A stretch of DNA of 64,000 nt from Tateyamaria omphalii (GTDB lineage: Bacteria; Pseudomonadota; Alphaproteobacteria; Rhodobacterales; Rhodobacteraceae), in assembly GCF_014651375.1 (NCBI RefSeq), contig NZ_BMWT01000006.1, forward strand, positions 186,001 to 250,000, given 5' to 3'. Within the stretch, counting starts at the first letter, position 1; each line of letters starts with the position of its first letter. Of this stretch, positions 26,121 to 34,917 are shown one piece after another. A program made the translations under genes and the position numbers. A model generated the notes under the pieces. That model was not told the DNA's origin and made no database searches. It worked only from the letters and a program-made list of their open reading frames with translations.

Positions 26121-27308
26121 CTATTTGTCGTCACTGGCGACGGGCCGCATATCGACATCCAATGCGGGGTCGATATCGGGGATCAGCGCGAGGAAGGCAG
26201 CATGTGTCATGGCACCAACCCCAAGCAGCACGAGAGTGTAGTTGGCGACCCAGCCCACGAAGGGAACAAAGTTGAGCAGTGCGACCACAACGATGGCCAT
26301 GGTCAGCACAAGCAACCGCGTTGAGATTGGTGGGTCCGCGTCCCCGCCGAAGCCGATCCAGACACGCATTGCGACTGCATAGGCCCCGAGGGCATATGCC
26401 AGGGTCCACACGGCGATCAGACCAAGCAGCGCGATGGGAATAAATGGGATGCCCACGATGGTCATCGCGACAACAGGGATGGCGCCAACTAGAATAGCCA
26501 ACCCGGCCACACCCTGAAGCAGAGTCCGGCCAGGTGATGCCCCGATGGTCTTGCGCAGACATGATACCTTTTTCGGGGCAAAGCCGAGTGCGATTGCCCC
26601 CAAGACAACAAAGAAGAGCAAGCTGACAACAAATCCGAAAAATGCTGACGCGAAGGTTGGGAAGCTCGGCATGTCGCCCACTGCCTCCCTGACATTCCAA
26701 AGACGTCCGCGTTGCAGCGGAGTGAAGGTGACGCGGGCTGCTGGTGCCACGCGCTCCGGTACATCTGTGCGCGTATCGGTGGAATAGGTCAGCTGCCCCG
26801 AAATGATTGCTTCTGGCCCGAACCGCAACGTGCGGGCCGCGATGCGCACATCACCTGCAATGGCCGCGTTCAGCAACACATCCCGGCCGGTTGCCGACAG
26901 AGCGCCATCAATGGGGCCGTCCACGATGATCGTGGCCGCGGCCAGCCGGGCATTGCCATTGACGCGAGAGGACGCCTCGGTCCGGACGGTAAACCCGGCA
27001 GAGGTCAAATCCTCGCCCGCTGTACCCTTCATCGTCACGTATGCGCCCGCGGCGTACACGTCTTCATCGATGTTGACATCAATCACGACGTCAAAGCCCG
27101 CAGCGTGAAAGTCACCCGAAGCTTGCCCCAGCACTGTGGCAGAACGTCCCGCAACAAATACGTCGCCGCTTGTCTCGACCGTTTGGGTGATCGTTTCGCC
27201 CGAGATGAAAGTATCACCGCCGTGCTCGGAAATCTCGATCTCCGAAACCGCAGGCGCTGCCGCAAAAACAGCCAGCATGCTCAGGATCGCCGCACATCTG
27301 TTCCGCAT
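26121..27308 (-). CDS. Exported bactofilin-like (polymer-forming) membrane protein
   Basis: 395 residues from ATG 27308, with GGAG upstream. Signal peptide 1-22 (ILSMLAVFAAAPAVS). Residues about 25-190 are a right-handed beta-helix-like repeat with recurrent GD(V/F)xxAG units (TSGDVFVAGRSATVLG, EDVYAAGAYVTMKG), as in polymer-forming cytoskeletal/bactofilin-like domains. Residues about 225-375 hold four to five membrane helices. A periplasmic beta-helix attached to a membrane domain suggests envelope stress or scaffold function. An FNR-type box lies 54 bases upstream between this gene and Hsp20, predicting co-induction. Confidence 0.8.
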   Translation of the reverse strand: MRNRCAAILSMLAVFAAAPAVSEIEISEHGGDTFISGETITQTVETSGDVFVAGRSATVLGQASGDFHAAGFDVVIDVNIDEDVYAAGAYVTMKGTAGEDLTSAGFTVRTEASSRVNGNARLAAATIIVDGPIDGALSATGRDVLLNAAIAGDVRIAARTLRFGPEAIISGQLTYSTDTRTDVPERVAPAARVTFTPLQRGRLWNVREAVGDMPSFPTFASAFFGFVVSLLFFVVLGAIALGFAPKKVSCLRKTIGASPGRTLLQGVAGLAILVGAIPVVAMTIVGIPFIPIALLGLIAVWTLAYALGAYAVAMRVWIGFGGDADPPISTRLLVLTMAIVVVALLNFVPFVGWVANYTLVLLGVGAMTHAAFLALIPDIDPALDVDMRPVASDDK

Positions 27309-27361
27309 CTCACCCACTCCGTTGTTGCGGCCTCTGCCTAGCGCGAGATGCAAGATTGAAA

Positions 27362-27375
27362 TTGACAATCATCAA
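27362..27375. promoter_or_regulatory. FNR/FixK-type box between bactofilin-like and Hsp20 genes
   Basis: TTGAC-AATC-ATCAA, nine of ten conserved bases. The predicted starts near 27327 (minus) and 27410 (plus) fall just ahead of each chosen start codon. Confidence 0.75.
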
Positions 27376-27443
27376 TCGGCAGCGGGCCGAATTTGTTACA
27401 CGCTGATCGTCCAGAACCCAGTTAGCTCGAAAGGATGCACAAG

Positions 27444-27914
27444 ATGTCAAATCCGAACTTGCCCGGTCGGGGCCATGGGATGTACCCGCCCTTTTTCCAG
27501 TCCTTTCAAAAGGAAATGGCGCAAATGCTGGATCACCTGCGGGGTACGGCGGTGCCGCAACCCACAGAGGACGGAAGCCCTTTGATGCTTGCCGTCGATG
27601 TGGCCGAAACCGACACTGGCCTTGAAATCAGCGCAGATGTCCCCGGCGTCGACGAAGCCGACCTCGATGTGTCGGTGCACGGAGACACATTGGTCATAAA
27701 GGGACAAAAAGGCGCTGACCGTGAGGAAAAGCACAAGGATTACCACCTTGTCGAACGCAGCTACGGACGCTTTCGTCGTCATATCCCATTGGGCTTTGTC
27801 CCGGAGGAGGGTGCAGTAAAGGCGGAGTTTGCCAATGGTGTCCTCAAACTCCAGATCGACAGGCCGGAAAACGCACCGCCGGGTGTTCAGAAAATCAACA
27901 TCGGCGCATCGTGA
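27444..27914 (+). CDS. Hsp20/alpha-crystallin small heat-shock protein
   Basis: 156 residues from ATG 27444, where GAAAGG sits 9 bases upstream; the ATG at 27435 abuts that site. The alpha-crystallin domain (about 45-145) contains VDVAETDTGLEISADVPG, DLDVSVHGDTLVIKGQKG, ERSYGRFRRHIPL and the late AEFANGVLKLQI with the usual GVL motif. The C-terminal I-x-I-type tail is KINIGAS. It is an ATP-independent holdase in the cytoplasm. Expression is probably linked to low oxygen through the shared box at 27362 rather than to a heat-shock element. Confidence 0.93.
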   Translation: MSNPNLPGRGHGMYPPFFQSFQKEMAQMLDHLRGTAVPQPTEDGSPLMLAVDVAETDTGLEISADVPGVDEADLDVSVHGDTLVIKGQKGADREEKHKDYHLVERSYGRFRRHIPLGFVPEEGAVKAEFANGVLKLQIDRPENAPPGVQKINIGAS

Positions 27915-27921
27915 ACAAATT

Positions 27922-27946
27922 GGCCCGGTGCGTGTCGCGCCGGGCC
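27922..27946 (+). terminator. Strong hairpin after the Hsp20 gene
   Basis: A 10-pair stem, GGCCCGGTGC with GCGCCGGGCC (one T-G pair) around a 5-base loop, begins 7 bases after the stop codon. It lacks a T-run, so it could end transcription inefficiently or protect the mRNA 3' end. Confidence 0.55.
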
Positions 27947-28433
27947 ACGCCAAACCCAAGGGAAACCGGCCACAGTGATTCAGTCGACTGGTCCCCTTTG
28001 GTTTAGTACTCGGCCACAGACAGTCGGCCACAAAAGCCGGCGCTACTGGTCGCCGGAGAGCGGGGGAACATCCGAGGCGCGGCGCGTGTGCACAGGCCTA
28101 GACGCCAAAAGCCCTATGGGTGCAATAGCGGGCGATCCGCATCCTGGTCTGATCGGCATCTTTCCAGCCCACGGATGAGACAGGTTAGGACCTGATGTCA
28201 GTGCGTTTGGGTGCTGCACGTACGCATCCGTATCATCAGTCGGTTTAGGAGGGGCACATCGACTTCCCCGCCGTCGCTGACATATTCAAATCCATGGAGT
28301 ACAACGGCTGAACAGTGATCGGAGCGGAACATGATCGGGCATGAGCACGGCCCTTCGAATGATCGAAGCTCGGCTTTGACGACGTAATTGAACTCTACGG
28401 GCTCTCAGGCCCGCCGCTAGAAAGACAGGTTTC
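27947..28433. other. Intergenic stretch, nothing recognised
   Basis: 487 bases between the Hsp20 hairpin and iolB. Short open frames here lack ribosome sites and family resemblance. It presumably holds the iolB promoter, but no operator could be identified. Confidence 0.4.
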
Positions 28434-29240
28434 ATGGCAGATCTTCTCAGAAAACCGTTTGGCGCGCGTGGCAAGGTCCACCAAATCACGCCGGAAAGCG
28501 CTGGCTGGCGCTATGTGGGTTTCTCGCTCTACCACCTCAAGGCCGGTGACAAGGCATCGGAGGCCACAGGCGAAACCGAGGTGATCCTGGTCATGGTCGA
28601 GGGTAAGGCCGCGATCACCGGTGGTGGTCAGGATTGGGGCGTGTTGGGTGACCGAATGAATGTCTTTGAACGGACACCGCCGCATTGCCTATATTTGCCG
28701 AACGGGAGCGCGTGGAGCGCTGTCGCCGAAACAGAGTGTGTCCTGGCTGTTTGCTCGGCACCTGGACAGGGTGGACACACACCCCGCCGTATTGGACCTG
28801 ATGGGATCACTCTGACCGAACGTGGCAAAGGCACCAACACGCGGTACATCAATAACATCGCCATGGAAGCCGAGGACTACGCGGACAGCCTGTTGGTCAC
28901 CGAGGTTTTCACACCTGCAGGCCACTGGTCGAGTTTCCCAAGCCACCGCCACGACGAAGACGACTTCCCGCGCATCACCTATCTTGAAGAAACCTATTAC
29001 CACCGCCTGAACCCAGCCAACGGCTTCGGCGTTCAGAGGGTGTATACGGATGACGGCCAACTTGATGAAACCATGGCGGTTTCGGATGGTGATGTTGTTC
29101 TGGTCCCACGCGGCCATCACCCATGCGGTGCACCCTACGGTTTCGAGATGTACTATCTAAACGTGATGGCCGGCCCTATGCGCAAGTGGCGCTTCGTTCC
29201 AGCGCCCGAGGTTGAGTGGATATTGGAACGGGACAGTTGA
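28434..29240 (+). CDS. iolB: 5-deoxy-glucuronate isomerase
   Basis: 268 residues, normal length. Bicupin fold: the first cupin holds HCLYLPNGSAWSAVAE; the second has the metal site in SHRHDEDDFPRITYLEETYY (two His and a Glu), with a later His in VLVPRGHHPCGAPYG and the end motif MAGPMRKWRF. It converts 5-deoxy-D-glucuronate to 5-dehydro-2-deoxy-D-gluconate in myo-inositol breakdown. No other iol gene is in the window, so partners must be elsewhere. A clear ribosome site is not evident at ATG 28434. Confidence 0.93.
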   Translation: MADLLRKPFGARGKVHQITPESAGWRYVGFSLYHLKAGDKASEATGETEVILVMVEGKAAITGGGQDWGVLGDRMNVFERTPPHCLYLPNGSAWSAVAETECVLAVCSAPGQGGHTPRRIGPDGITLTERGKGTNTRYINNIAMEAEDYADSLLVTEVFTPAGHWSSFPSHRHDEDDFPRITYLEETYYHRLNPANGFGVQRVYTDDGQLDETMAVSDGDVVLVPRGHHPCGAPYGFEMYYLNVMAGPMRKWRFVPAPEVEWILERDS

Positions 29241-29442
29241 TCAGCCGGTCTGCTCCCCGCGCGCCGTCTACTTTGACGGAATGTGCCATGTGATCTGATT
29301 CCGTGTGAGAAAGGGTGCATGACAGAATGCGGCCTGGGTTTAATCCTTTGCCCCATACGGTGCGGACAAACGGGCTGAAAGGCTGTGTTGGGGCCTGGAG
29401 ACAGAGCAACGAATGCACCCAAGACTCGGCCCAATCAGAGGG

Positions 29443-30240
29443 TCAGGCCGTGCCTTTTCCACGCCATCCTTTCAAATTCAGGACGGCAAATAGTATTGCC
29501 GCAACGCAAACGATAGATGGTCCCGCGGGTGTGTCAAAGACATATGCACCCCGAAGCCCTGCGATGGCAGAGAGTGTTCCAATCGCAGCAGCCGTGACAG
29601 CCATCGCTTCCGGTGTCCGCGCCGTCACACGGGCAGCCGCGGCCGGAATAATGAGAAGCGCAGCAATCAGCAGGACACCCACAACCTTGATCGCGACGGC
29701 CACGGTAATGGCCAAGCTCATGGTCAGGATCAACTGCTCGCGCTTGGGATCAATGCCGCTGGCGTAGGCAAGATCCTCGTTCAAAGTTGATGCCAGCAGT
29801 GCCGACCAGCGCCACACAATCAGGGCAACCACCAACGCAGCACCACCCCAAATGACAAGCAGGTCTGTACGCGATACAGCCAGAATGTCTCCGAACAAAT
29901 AGGCCATCAGATCAATGCGGATGCCGGACAGGAACGATACTGCCACAAGCCCGAACGCCAAGGCGGAGTGCGCCATAACACCTAGAAGCGTATCCATCGC
30001 GTACCCGCGCCCAGCAAGGCTGGTCACGGTCATCGCCATGATGAGAGCAACAATGAGCGCGCCCGAGAAAATTGATAGTTCAAGCGCAAGTGACAGAGCA
30101 ACGCCCAAGATGGCAGCGTGTGCTGTGGCATCGCCGAAATAGGCCATGCGGCGCCAGACGACGAAACACCCCAACGGTGCAGCCGCGCATGCAACGCCAA
30201 TTCCCGCAAGCGTTGCGCGTGTCATGAAATCGTCAAGCAT
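29443..30240 (-). CDS. znuB: Zinc ABC transporter permease ZnuB
   Basis: 265 residues and about eight membrane helices. Family features include the start FMTRATLAGIGVACAAAPLG, FGDATAHAAILGVALSLAL and the late AAALLIIPAAAARVTARTPE-type segment. It is the inner-membrane channel of the ZnuABC importer. Its ATG shares one base with the znuC stop (TAATG), so the two are translationally coupled. It is the last gene of the zur-znuC-znuB operon and is under Zur control through the operator at 31511. Confidence 0.94.
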   Translation of the reverse strand: MLDDFMTRATLAGIGVACAAAPLGCFVVWRRMAYFGDATAHAAILGVALSLALELSIFSGALIVALIMAMTVTSLAGRGYAMDTLLGVMAHSALAFGLVAVSFLSGIRIDLMAYLFGDILAVSRTDLLVIWGGAALVVALIVWRWSALLASTLNEDLAYASGIDPKREQLILTMSLAITVAVAIKVVGVLLIAALLIIPAAAARVTARTPEAMAVTAAAIGTLSAIAGLRGAYVFDTPAGPSIVCVAAILFAVLNLKGWRGKGTA

Positions 30241-30971
30241 TATTCAGCGGCCTTTTGGCTGGGTCCGTGATGATGATCGTGATCATGCCGGTACAGGGCC
30301 AAGGCGCCTCCGGTTCCGGCACCAAACAGAGCACGATACTCGGGTGCTGACGCGACGACCGCCGGGGAGCCCTGACAACAGACATGACCGTTCAGGCAAA
30401 CCACCCGGTCCGATGCGCTCATCACCACGTGCAAATCATGGCTGATCATGAGAATCGCGCACCCGGTTTGTTCACGAACCATCTCGATTTGACGATAAAA
30501 CGACGCTGATCCAGGTTGGTCCAGCCCCTGTGTCGCCTCATCAAGCAGTAGAACATCTGGTGTGTTGATCAATGCCCGGGCAAGCAGCACACGCTGGAAC
30601 TGGCCGCCGGAAAGTTGCGTCATCTGGCGGTCCAGCAAATCGGGCACGCCAGCCGCATTCAGCGCTTCATTGCATTTGCTCAATGGAACCCGTTCGGTGA
30701 GGCGCAAAAAGCGTGCCACCGTTATCGGCAGGGTCTGGTCAATGTGCAGCTTTTGCGGCACGTAGCCGATTTTTAACCGAGGTGATAACTGAACCTGCCC
30801 GGCAGCGGGTTTTGTGGCGCCAATGATGGCGCGCAGTAGGCTGGTCTTCCCCGACCCGTTTGGGCCGACAATAGTCACAATCTCACCTGACGACAGTGTC
30901 AGATCGACATCGCGCAACACCGTGTTCGCGCCATATGCGACGCACAGGTTCGTGACGGTAATCAAGGTCAT
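30240..30971 (-). CDS. znuC: Zinc ABC transporter ATPase ZnuC
   Basis: 243 residues from ATG 30971, which overlaps the zur stop as ATGA; upstream codons in this frame belong to zur. Walker A GPNGSGKTSLL, signature LSGGQFQRVLLARAL, Walker B LLLDEATQG, and the H-loop MISHDLHVV are all intact. The C-terminus is His-rich (YRHDHDHHHG), a common metal-sensing or buffering tail in ZnuC. It energises zinc import with ZnuB and ZnuA. Confidence 0.95.
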   Translation of the reverse strand: MTLITVTNLCVAYGANTVLRDVDLTLSSGEIVTIVGPNGSGKTSLLRAIIGATKPAAGQVQLSPRLKIGYVPQKLHIDQTLPITVARFLRLTERVPLSKCNEALNAAGVPDLLDRQMTQLSGGQFQRVLLARALINTPDVLLLDEATQGLDQPGSASFYRQIEMVREQTGCAILMISHDLHVVMSASDRVVCLNGHVCCQGSPAVVASAPEYRALFGAGTGGALALYRHDHDHHHGPSQKAAE

Positions 30972-31501
30972 GCGTCTGTCTTGTCGATACAGGTTGGGCA
31001 GACGCCTTCGGCTTCGACGACTGTCTTTTCGATCTGAAATCCGGCGGCTTTTGCCGCATCGCCCAAAACACCCTTGGCCGGGGCCGACTGCGCCTCGGCC
31101 ACGGAATCGCACAGTCGGCAAATCATGAAGGCGGGAGAATGGCTTTCGCCGGGATGACTGCAGGCGACAAACGCGTTCAATCTCTCGATCTTGTGTACGA
31201 AACCGTTTTCCGTGAGAAAATCCAGCGCACGATAGGCGACAGGGGGTTGCGACCCGAAACCCGCGTCTTTCAAAAGGTCAAGAAGCGCATAAGCCCCCAA
31301 AGCACGATGTTCTTGGAGCAGCAATTCCAAGACCTTCCTGCGCACGGGTGTGAACCTGAGCCCGACATCAGCACAGCGCGCTTCTGCCGCTGCCAAGGCG
31401 CTGGCTACACACCGATCGTGATCGTGGCTCTGAAACCCCAAAGGGGATCCTTTGTCGGCAGGCTCGGATGGGTGGTTGCTTGTCATGGAATTGGTGATCA
31501 T
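30968..31501 (-). CDS. zur: Zinc uptake regulator Zur (Fur family)
   Basis: 177 residues. Winged helix: RCADVGLRFTPVRRKVLELL and LLKDAGFGSQPPVAYRALDFL. Dimer domain with metal sites: ACSHPGESHSPAFMICRLCD and the terminal CPTCIDK, giving the two CxxC pairs of the structural zinc site. Zur represses zinc import genes when zinc is plentiful. It is the first gene of its operon with znuC and znuB, faces znuA, and the gap holds a Zur-type operator, so it is probably autoregulated. ATG 31486 (MTSNHPSEP) is an alternative start. Confidence 0.94.
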   Translation of the reverse strand: MITNSMTSNHPSEPADKGSPLGFQSHDHDRCVASALAAAEARCADVGLRFTPVRRKVLELLLQEHRALGAYALLDLLKDAGFGSQPPVAYRALDFLTENGFVHKIERLNAFVACSHPGESHSPAFMICRLCDSVAEAQSAPAKGVLGDAAKAAGFQIEKTVVEAEGVCPTCIDKTDA

Positions 31502-31510
31502 GTATGGCAG

Positions 31511-31527
31511 ATGTAACGTTATAAAAT
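31511..31527. promoter_or_regulatory. Zur-type operator between zur and znuA
   Basis: ATGTAAC-GTT-ATAAAAT matches the operator at 33743-33759 at 14 of 17 positions and the alphaproteobacterial Zur core TGTTATNNCATAAC in its left half. It sits in the 41-base gap between the divergent genes. Confidence 0.7.
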
Positions 31528-31542
31528 CACAAGGTCGTTGGA

Positions 31543-32760
31543 ATGTCTAGGAAGCTTCTTTCTCTCTCTGTCTTTGCCGCACTTTTGGGTGGCACCGCAA
31601 TGGCGGATGTGCCGAACGTTGCGGCGGACATTGCGCCGGTTCACTCGCTTGTGGCACGTGTGATGAAAGGTGTCGGAACACCAGAACTGGTCATTCCGTC
31701 AGGGGATTCACCCCACGGGTTCAGCATGCGGCCGTCATCTGCCAGGGCACTGCAAGAGGCTGATGTCGTGTTTTGGATAGGGCATGACCTGACCCCGCAA
31801 CTTGAAGACGCTATTGAAACGCTGGCCGAAGGCGCGGCGGTCACGGAGCTGCTTGAAGCAGATGGCGTCACATTGCTCGACTTCCGGGAAGGGGCACTTT
31901 TTGAGGCCCATGACCATGGTGATGACGACGACCATGATGACCACGATGCTCATGAAGAGCATGGTCACGACGATGCCGAGGCCGACGAGCATGATCACGA
32001 AAACCATGATGATCACGAAGGCCACGATCATGAAGACCATGCTGAGAAGGATGATCACGGGCACGATGACCACGATCACGATGGTCACGGACACGAAGAG
32101 GTCAAGGCAGAAGGCCACGACCATGACCATGACCATGATCACAATCATGACGAACATGCGCATAATGATCATGGCGAAGAAGATCATGCCGAACACGGTG
32201 ATCATGATAACCACGACGATCATGCCGGTCACGAAGGCCATGATCATGGCGACCATGATCCCCATGCTTGGCTTTCCCTTCAGAACGCAAGCGTATGGCT
32301 GAACGTGATCGCCGCGCAGTTGTCATCGGCTGACCCCGACAACGCTGGTGCTTATTTTGCGAATGCGGCAGCGGCCCGCGAAGAGCTGGCAGCCCTGTCC
32401 GCAGACGTCAATGCAACCCTGGATCCGGTGCGCGGAGGCAGCTTTGTGGTTTTCCACGATGCGTATCAATATTTCGAAAATGACTTCGATTTTCCTGCGT
32501 CGGGTGCAATTTCCATCGCTGATGCATCTGACCCAAGCCCCGCGCGGATTGCCGAAATACAAGGCCGGATACGCGACGAGGCTGTTGACTGTGTTCTGGC
32601 TGAACCACAGTTCAACCCAGGCCTTGTCGCGACAGTTCTGGAAGGAACCGAAGCAAACACAAGCGTTATCGACCCACTTGGCGCTGAACTGGAAATAGGG
32701 CCAAAACTCTATCCGCAGCTGATCCGAAACATGGCAAACACGTTGGCGGAATGCCTCTAA
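31543..32760 (+). CDS. znuA: Zinc-binding periplasmic protein ZnuA with a very long His/Asp loop
   Basis: 405 residues, longer than the usual 310-330. Signal peptide 1-21 (LSVFAALLGGTAMA). First zinc ligand His in DIAPVHSLVARVM, second in DPHAWLS after the loop, third in FHDAYQYFENDF. Between them, residues 121-241 are an acidic His-rich loop with about 39 His, mostly in D-H and H-D units. The protein hands zinc to ZnuB. Transcribed from the Zur operator region divergent from zur-znuCB; it overlaps the next gene by 10 bases. Confidence 0.94.
   Translation: MSRKLLSLSVFAALLGGTAMADVPNVAADIAPVHSLVARVMKGVGTPELVIPSGDSPHGFSMRPSSARALQEADVVFWIGHDLTPQLEDAIETLAEGAAVTELLEADGVTLLDFREGALFEAHDHGDDDDHDDHDAHEEHGHDDAEADEHDHENHDDHEGHDHEDHAEKDDHGHDDHDHDGHGHEEVKAEGHDHDHDHDHNHDEHAHNDHGEEDHAEHGDHDNHDDHAGHEGHDHGDHDPHAWLSLQNASVWLNVIAAQLSSADPDNAGAYFANAAAAREELAALSADVNATLDPVRGGSFVVFHDAYQYFENDFDFPASGAISIADASDPSPARIAEIQGRIRDEAVDCVLAEPQFNPGLVATVLEGTEANTSVIDPLGAELEIGPKLYPQLIRNMANTLAECL
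31903..32265 (+). repeat. Low-complexity His/Asp/Glu coding repeat inside znuA
   Basis: 363 bases built mostly of CATGA/CACGA units (His-Asp/Glu codons), which create long open frames on the opposite strand and other frames. It encodes the extended metal-binding loop and may vary in length between strains by slippage. Confidence 0.85.
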
Positions 32761-33740
32761 GTCAGGGCTCAGGTCCTTCGGTCGCTGCTCAGGCGGCGGC
32801 CGTTCACAATGCGCAACAGGCCGAACAGTCCCGTCGAAGCAGGATGACGTTTGGTCTGTTCGTTGTTCTCATTCTGTCAGCCGCGATAGTCTATTCACTT
32901 GTGCCTTGGTCTAGGCTTTCGGTGTGGGCGGCGCAGGAGCAGAGAGTGTTCCAAAACGCGATGGTCAGCGCATTGCGGGCGATCCGTGATGGCGATTGTC
33001 TCGCAGTTTTTTCGCTTTGCTCCGCCACCGCCGTGTATGGATTTGTGCACGCGCTTGGCCCGGGGCATGGCAAAGTCCTTCTGGGGGGCGCAGCGTTGGC
33101 CAGTGGCGTGACGATGCGGCGTATGGTGGTACTGACACTGGCGTCCAGCTTGTCACAATCCGCTGCTGCGATTGCATTGGTTCTTGCCGCGGCATTCGTG
33201 CTGGGCTGGGCAACCAGGGATATCGTCGGGTGGACGGAAACCTGGTTGGCACCGGCAAGTGCGCTTGCGATTGCCGGGATCGGCGTGCTGTTGAACGTGA
33301 GGGGGCTGCGATCATGGAATGATGTGCGATCGGAACGTAATCGGTTGCTTGATGATGCCTGTGGCTGTGGCCACTCGCACGGCCCAACCATGGCTCAGGT
33401 CCAAAACCTCACCTCCTTTAGAGACGCGGCCGCGATTGTTCTGAGCATTGCCATGCGGCCATGTACTGGGGCCTTGTTTCTTTTGGTGATTGCATTGCGC
33501 TTGGATATCTTTGCTGTCGGTTGTCTTGCCGTTCTCACGATGGGGTTGGGTACCGCGTCATTCAATCTGCTTGTTGCATCTGCCGGGATTGGGGTGCGGC
33601 GGTTGACAGCTCTGCCGTTGAACAGCCAGATGATGCAGCAGTTCTCGGCGTATGTGCACATAGGCTGCGGAACACTTATTGCCGTACTGAGTTTGGCGCT
33701 GGCGCGAACCTATCTGGACAGCTCATTTGTTTTCCCTTAG
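32751..33740 (+). CDS. NicO-family metal transporter in the Zur cluster
   Basis: 329 residues and about six membrane helices. NicO/RcnA-type features: YGFVHALGPGHGKVLLG with the HxxxxGHG metal motif, a His-rich cytoplasmic loop DDACGCGHSHGP, and MRPCTGALFLLVIALRLD. Relatives move nickel or cobalt; its location directly after znuA, overlapping by 10 bases, suggests a role in zinc supply. The start at 32751 was kept; ATG 32844 (after AGCAGG) would remove a hydrophilic N-tail. Substrate is inferred from context only. Confidence 0.85.
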   Translation: MPLSQGSGPSVAAQAAAVHNAQQAEQSRRSRMTFGLFVVLILSAAIVYSLVPWSRLSVWAAQEQRVFQNAMVSALRAIRDGDCLAVFSLCSATAVYGFVHALGPGHGKVLLGGAALASGVTMRRMVVLTLASSLSQSAAAIALVLAAAFVLGWATRDIVGWTETWLAPASALAIAGIGVLLNVRGLRSWNDVRSERNRLLDDACGCGHSHGPTMAQVQNLTSFRDAAAIVLSIAMRPCTGALFLLVIALRLDIFAVGCLAVLTMGLGTASFNLLVASAGIGVRRLTALPLNSQMMQQFSAYVHIGCGTLIAVLSLALARTYLDSSFVFP

Positions 33741-33742
33741 AA

Positions 33743-33759
33743 ATGTAATGTTATTACAT
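33743..33759. promoter_or_regulatory. Zur-type operator before the CobW genes
   Basis: ATGTAAT-GTT-ATTACAT, a perfect dyad with 7-base arms that contains the Zur-like TGTTATTACATAAC core. It lies 19 bases before the GTG of the first CobW gene. Confidence 0.78.
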
Positions 33760-33777
33760 AACTGAAGTTGTGGTATT

Positions 33778-34917
33778 GTGACTGACGCCTCGATGACCTC
33801 TCGGATGAAATCGGAAGATACGCGTATTCCAGTGACACTGCTCACGGGTTTCCTTGGTGCTGGTAAGACGACCCTGTTGAACCGAATCCTCAAAGATGCC
33901 TCATCGGGACCTGTTGCTGTCATTGTGAACGAGTTTGGTGAGGCCGGTCTTGATCACGAGTTGATTGAGGCTGTGGACGATGACGCCGACATTATGTTGA
34001 TGCAATCCGGTTGCCTGTGTTGTTCGATCCGGGGGGACCTGTCCAACACGGTTTTCAAGCTACTGGTGCGGCGCGACAAAGGCGAATTGGCATTTGATCG
34101 CGTGGTTATCGAAACAACAGGTCTCGCCGATCCGGGACCAATCATGCAAACACTTTTGGTGGACCCGTTTCTGGGCACCAACACTCGGATGGACGGAGTT
34201 GTCACTGTGGTGGATGCCGTCAACGGTCCTGCCACTCTTGATGCCCAGTTTGAGGCCGTGTCGCAGGTCGCCCTTGCGGAATTGATTGTCCTCAGCAAAA
34301 CGGATCTCGTTCCGGAGCCGACTGTTCAGAGTGTGACCGACCGATTGCGCGCACTGAACCCGACAGCCGAGATCCATCGCGCGTCCAATTCTGGTTTCGG
34401 ACCGGCCAAGCTCTGGGGTTTGACCGCCATGCGAAAGAACGTGACGCAGCAGGAAGCCATTTCCTGGACCATGCCACAGAAGAATGCTCCGGCGCCGCTC
34501 AATAATTTGTCCGGCATGATGCCAGCCGCGGGGCGAGCACCCGTCACTACAAGCGAATTCAGCCGGCACGACACGGAGATCACTTCGATTTCGATCGTTT
34601 TGGATGAACCCGTTGACGAAGCGGTGTTCGACAAATGGTTCGACACGCTGATCACACACAAGGGGCGGGATATTCTACGTGTTAAAGGCATCTTGTTCCT
34701 AAAAGGATTGGACGTGCCGTTCGCCTTTCACGGCGTCCAGCACATTTTCGATCCGCCGATACCCTTGACCCACTGGTCGGGCGACGACCGCCGCACCCGT
34801 ATCGTCCTGATCGGGCGAAACCTGAACCGATCCGAAATCCAGCGCAGCCTCGAACTGTTGCGCCTGGGACAATCTCAAAGCCAAGCACGCCAAATGGAGA
34901 GCCAAACGCATGACTGA
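33778..34917 (+). CDS. CobW/COG0523 metal-chaperone GTPase (first copy)
   Basis: 379 residues from GTG 33778 (ATG at 33793 or 33805 also possible; no strong ribosome site). Walker [13 protein letters not shown], metal site [10 protein letters not shown] (CxCC), and the SKTD nucleotide-base motif. C-terminal CobW domain (about 260-365) with [10 protein letters not shown]. These GTPases deliver zinc to client enzymes when zinc is scarce. A perfect Zur-type dyad precedes it. It overlaps the next CobW gene by 8 bases. Confidence 0.92.
   Translation: MTDASMTSRMKSEDTRIPVTLLTGFLGAGKTTLLNRILKDASSGPVAVIVNEFGEAGLDHELIEAVDDDADIMLMQSGCLCCSIRGDLSNTVFKLLVRRDKGELAFDRVVIETTGLADPGPIMQTLLVDPFLGTNTRMDGVVTVVDAVNGPATLDAQFEAVSQVALAELIVLSKTDLVPEPTVQSVTDRLRALNPTAEIHRASNSGFGPAKLWGLTAMRKNVTQQEAISWTMPQKNAPAPLNNLSGMMPAAGRAPVTTSEFSRHDTEITSISIVLDEPVDEAVFDKWFDTLITHKGRDILRVKGILFLKGLDVPFAFHGVQHIFDPPIPLTHWSGDDRRTRIVLIGRNLNRSEIQRSLELLRLGQSQSQARQMESQTHD

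Noticed and set aside
26712-27341. 209-codon plus-strand frame over the bactofilin-like gene
   Set aside because: The minus-strand gene has signal peptide, repeats and membrane helices; the antisense frame has none.
31735-32265. Long open frames antisense to and out of frame with znuA
   Set aside because: They arise from the repetitive His/Asp codons; the strand and frame with the ZnuA motifs is the real gene.
31903-32265. CRISPR-like repetition
   Set aside because: Repeats are codon-scale within znuA, with no spacers.
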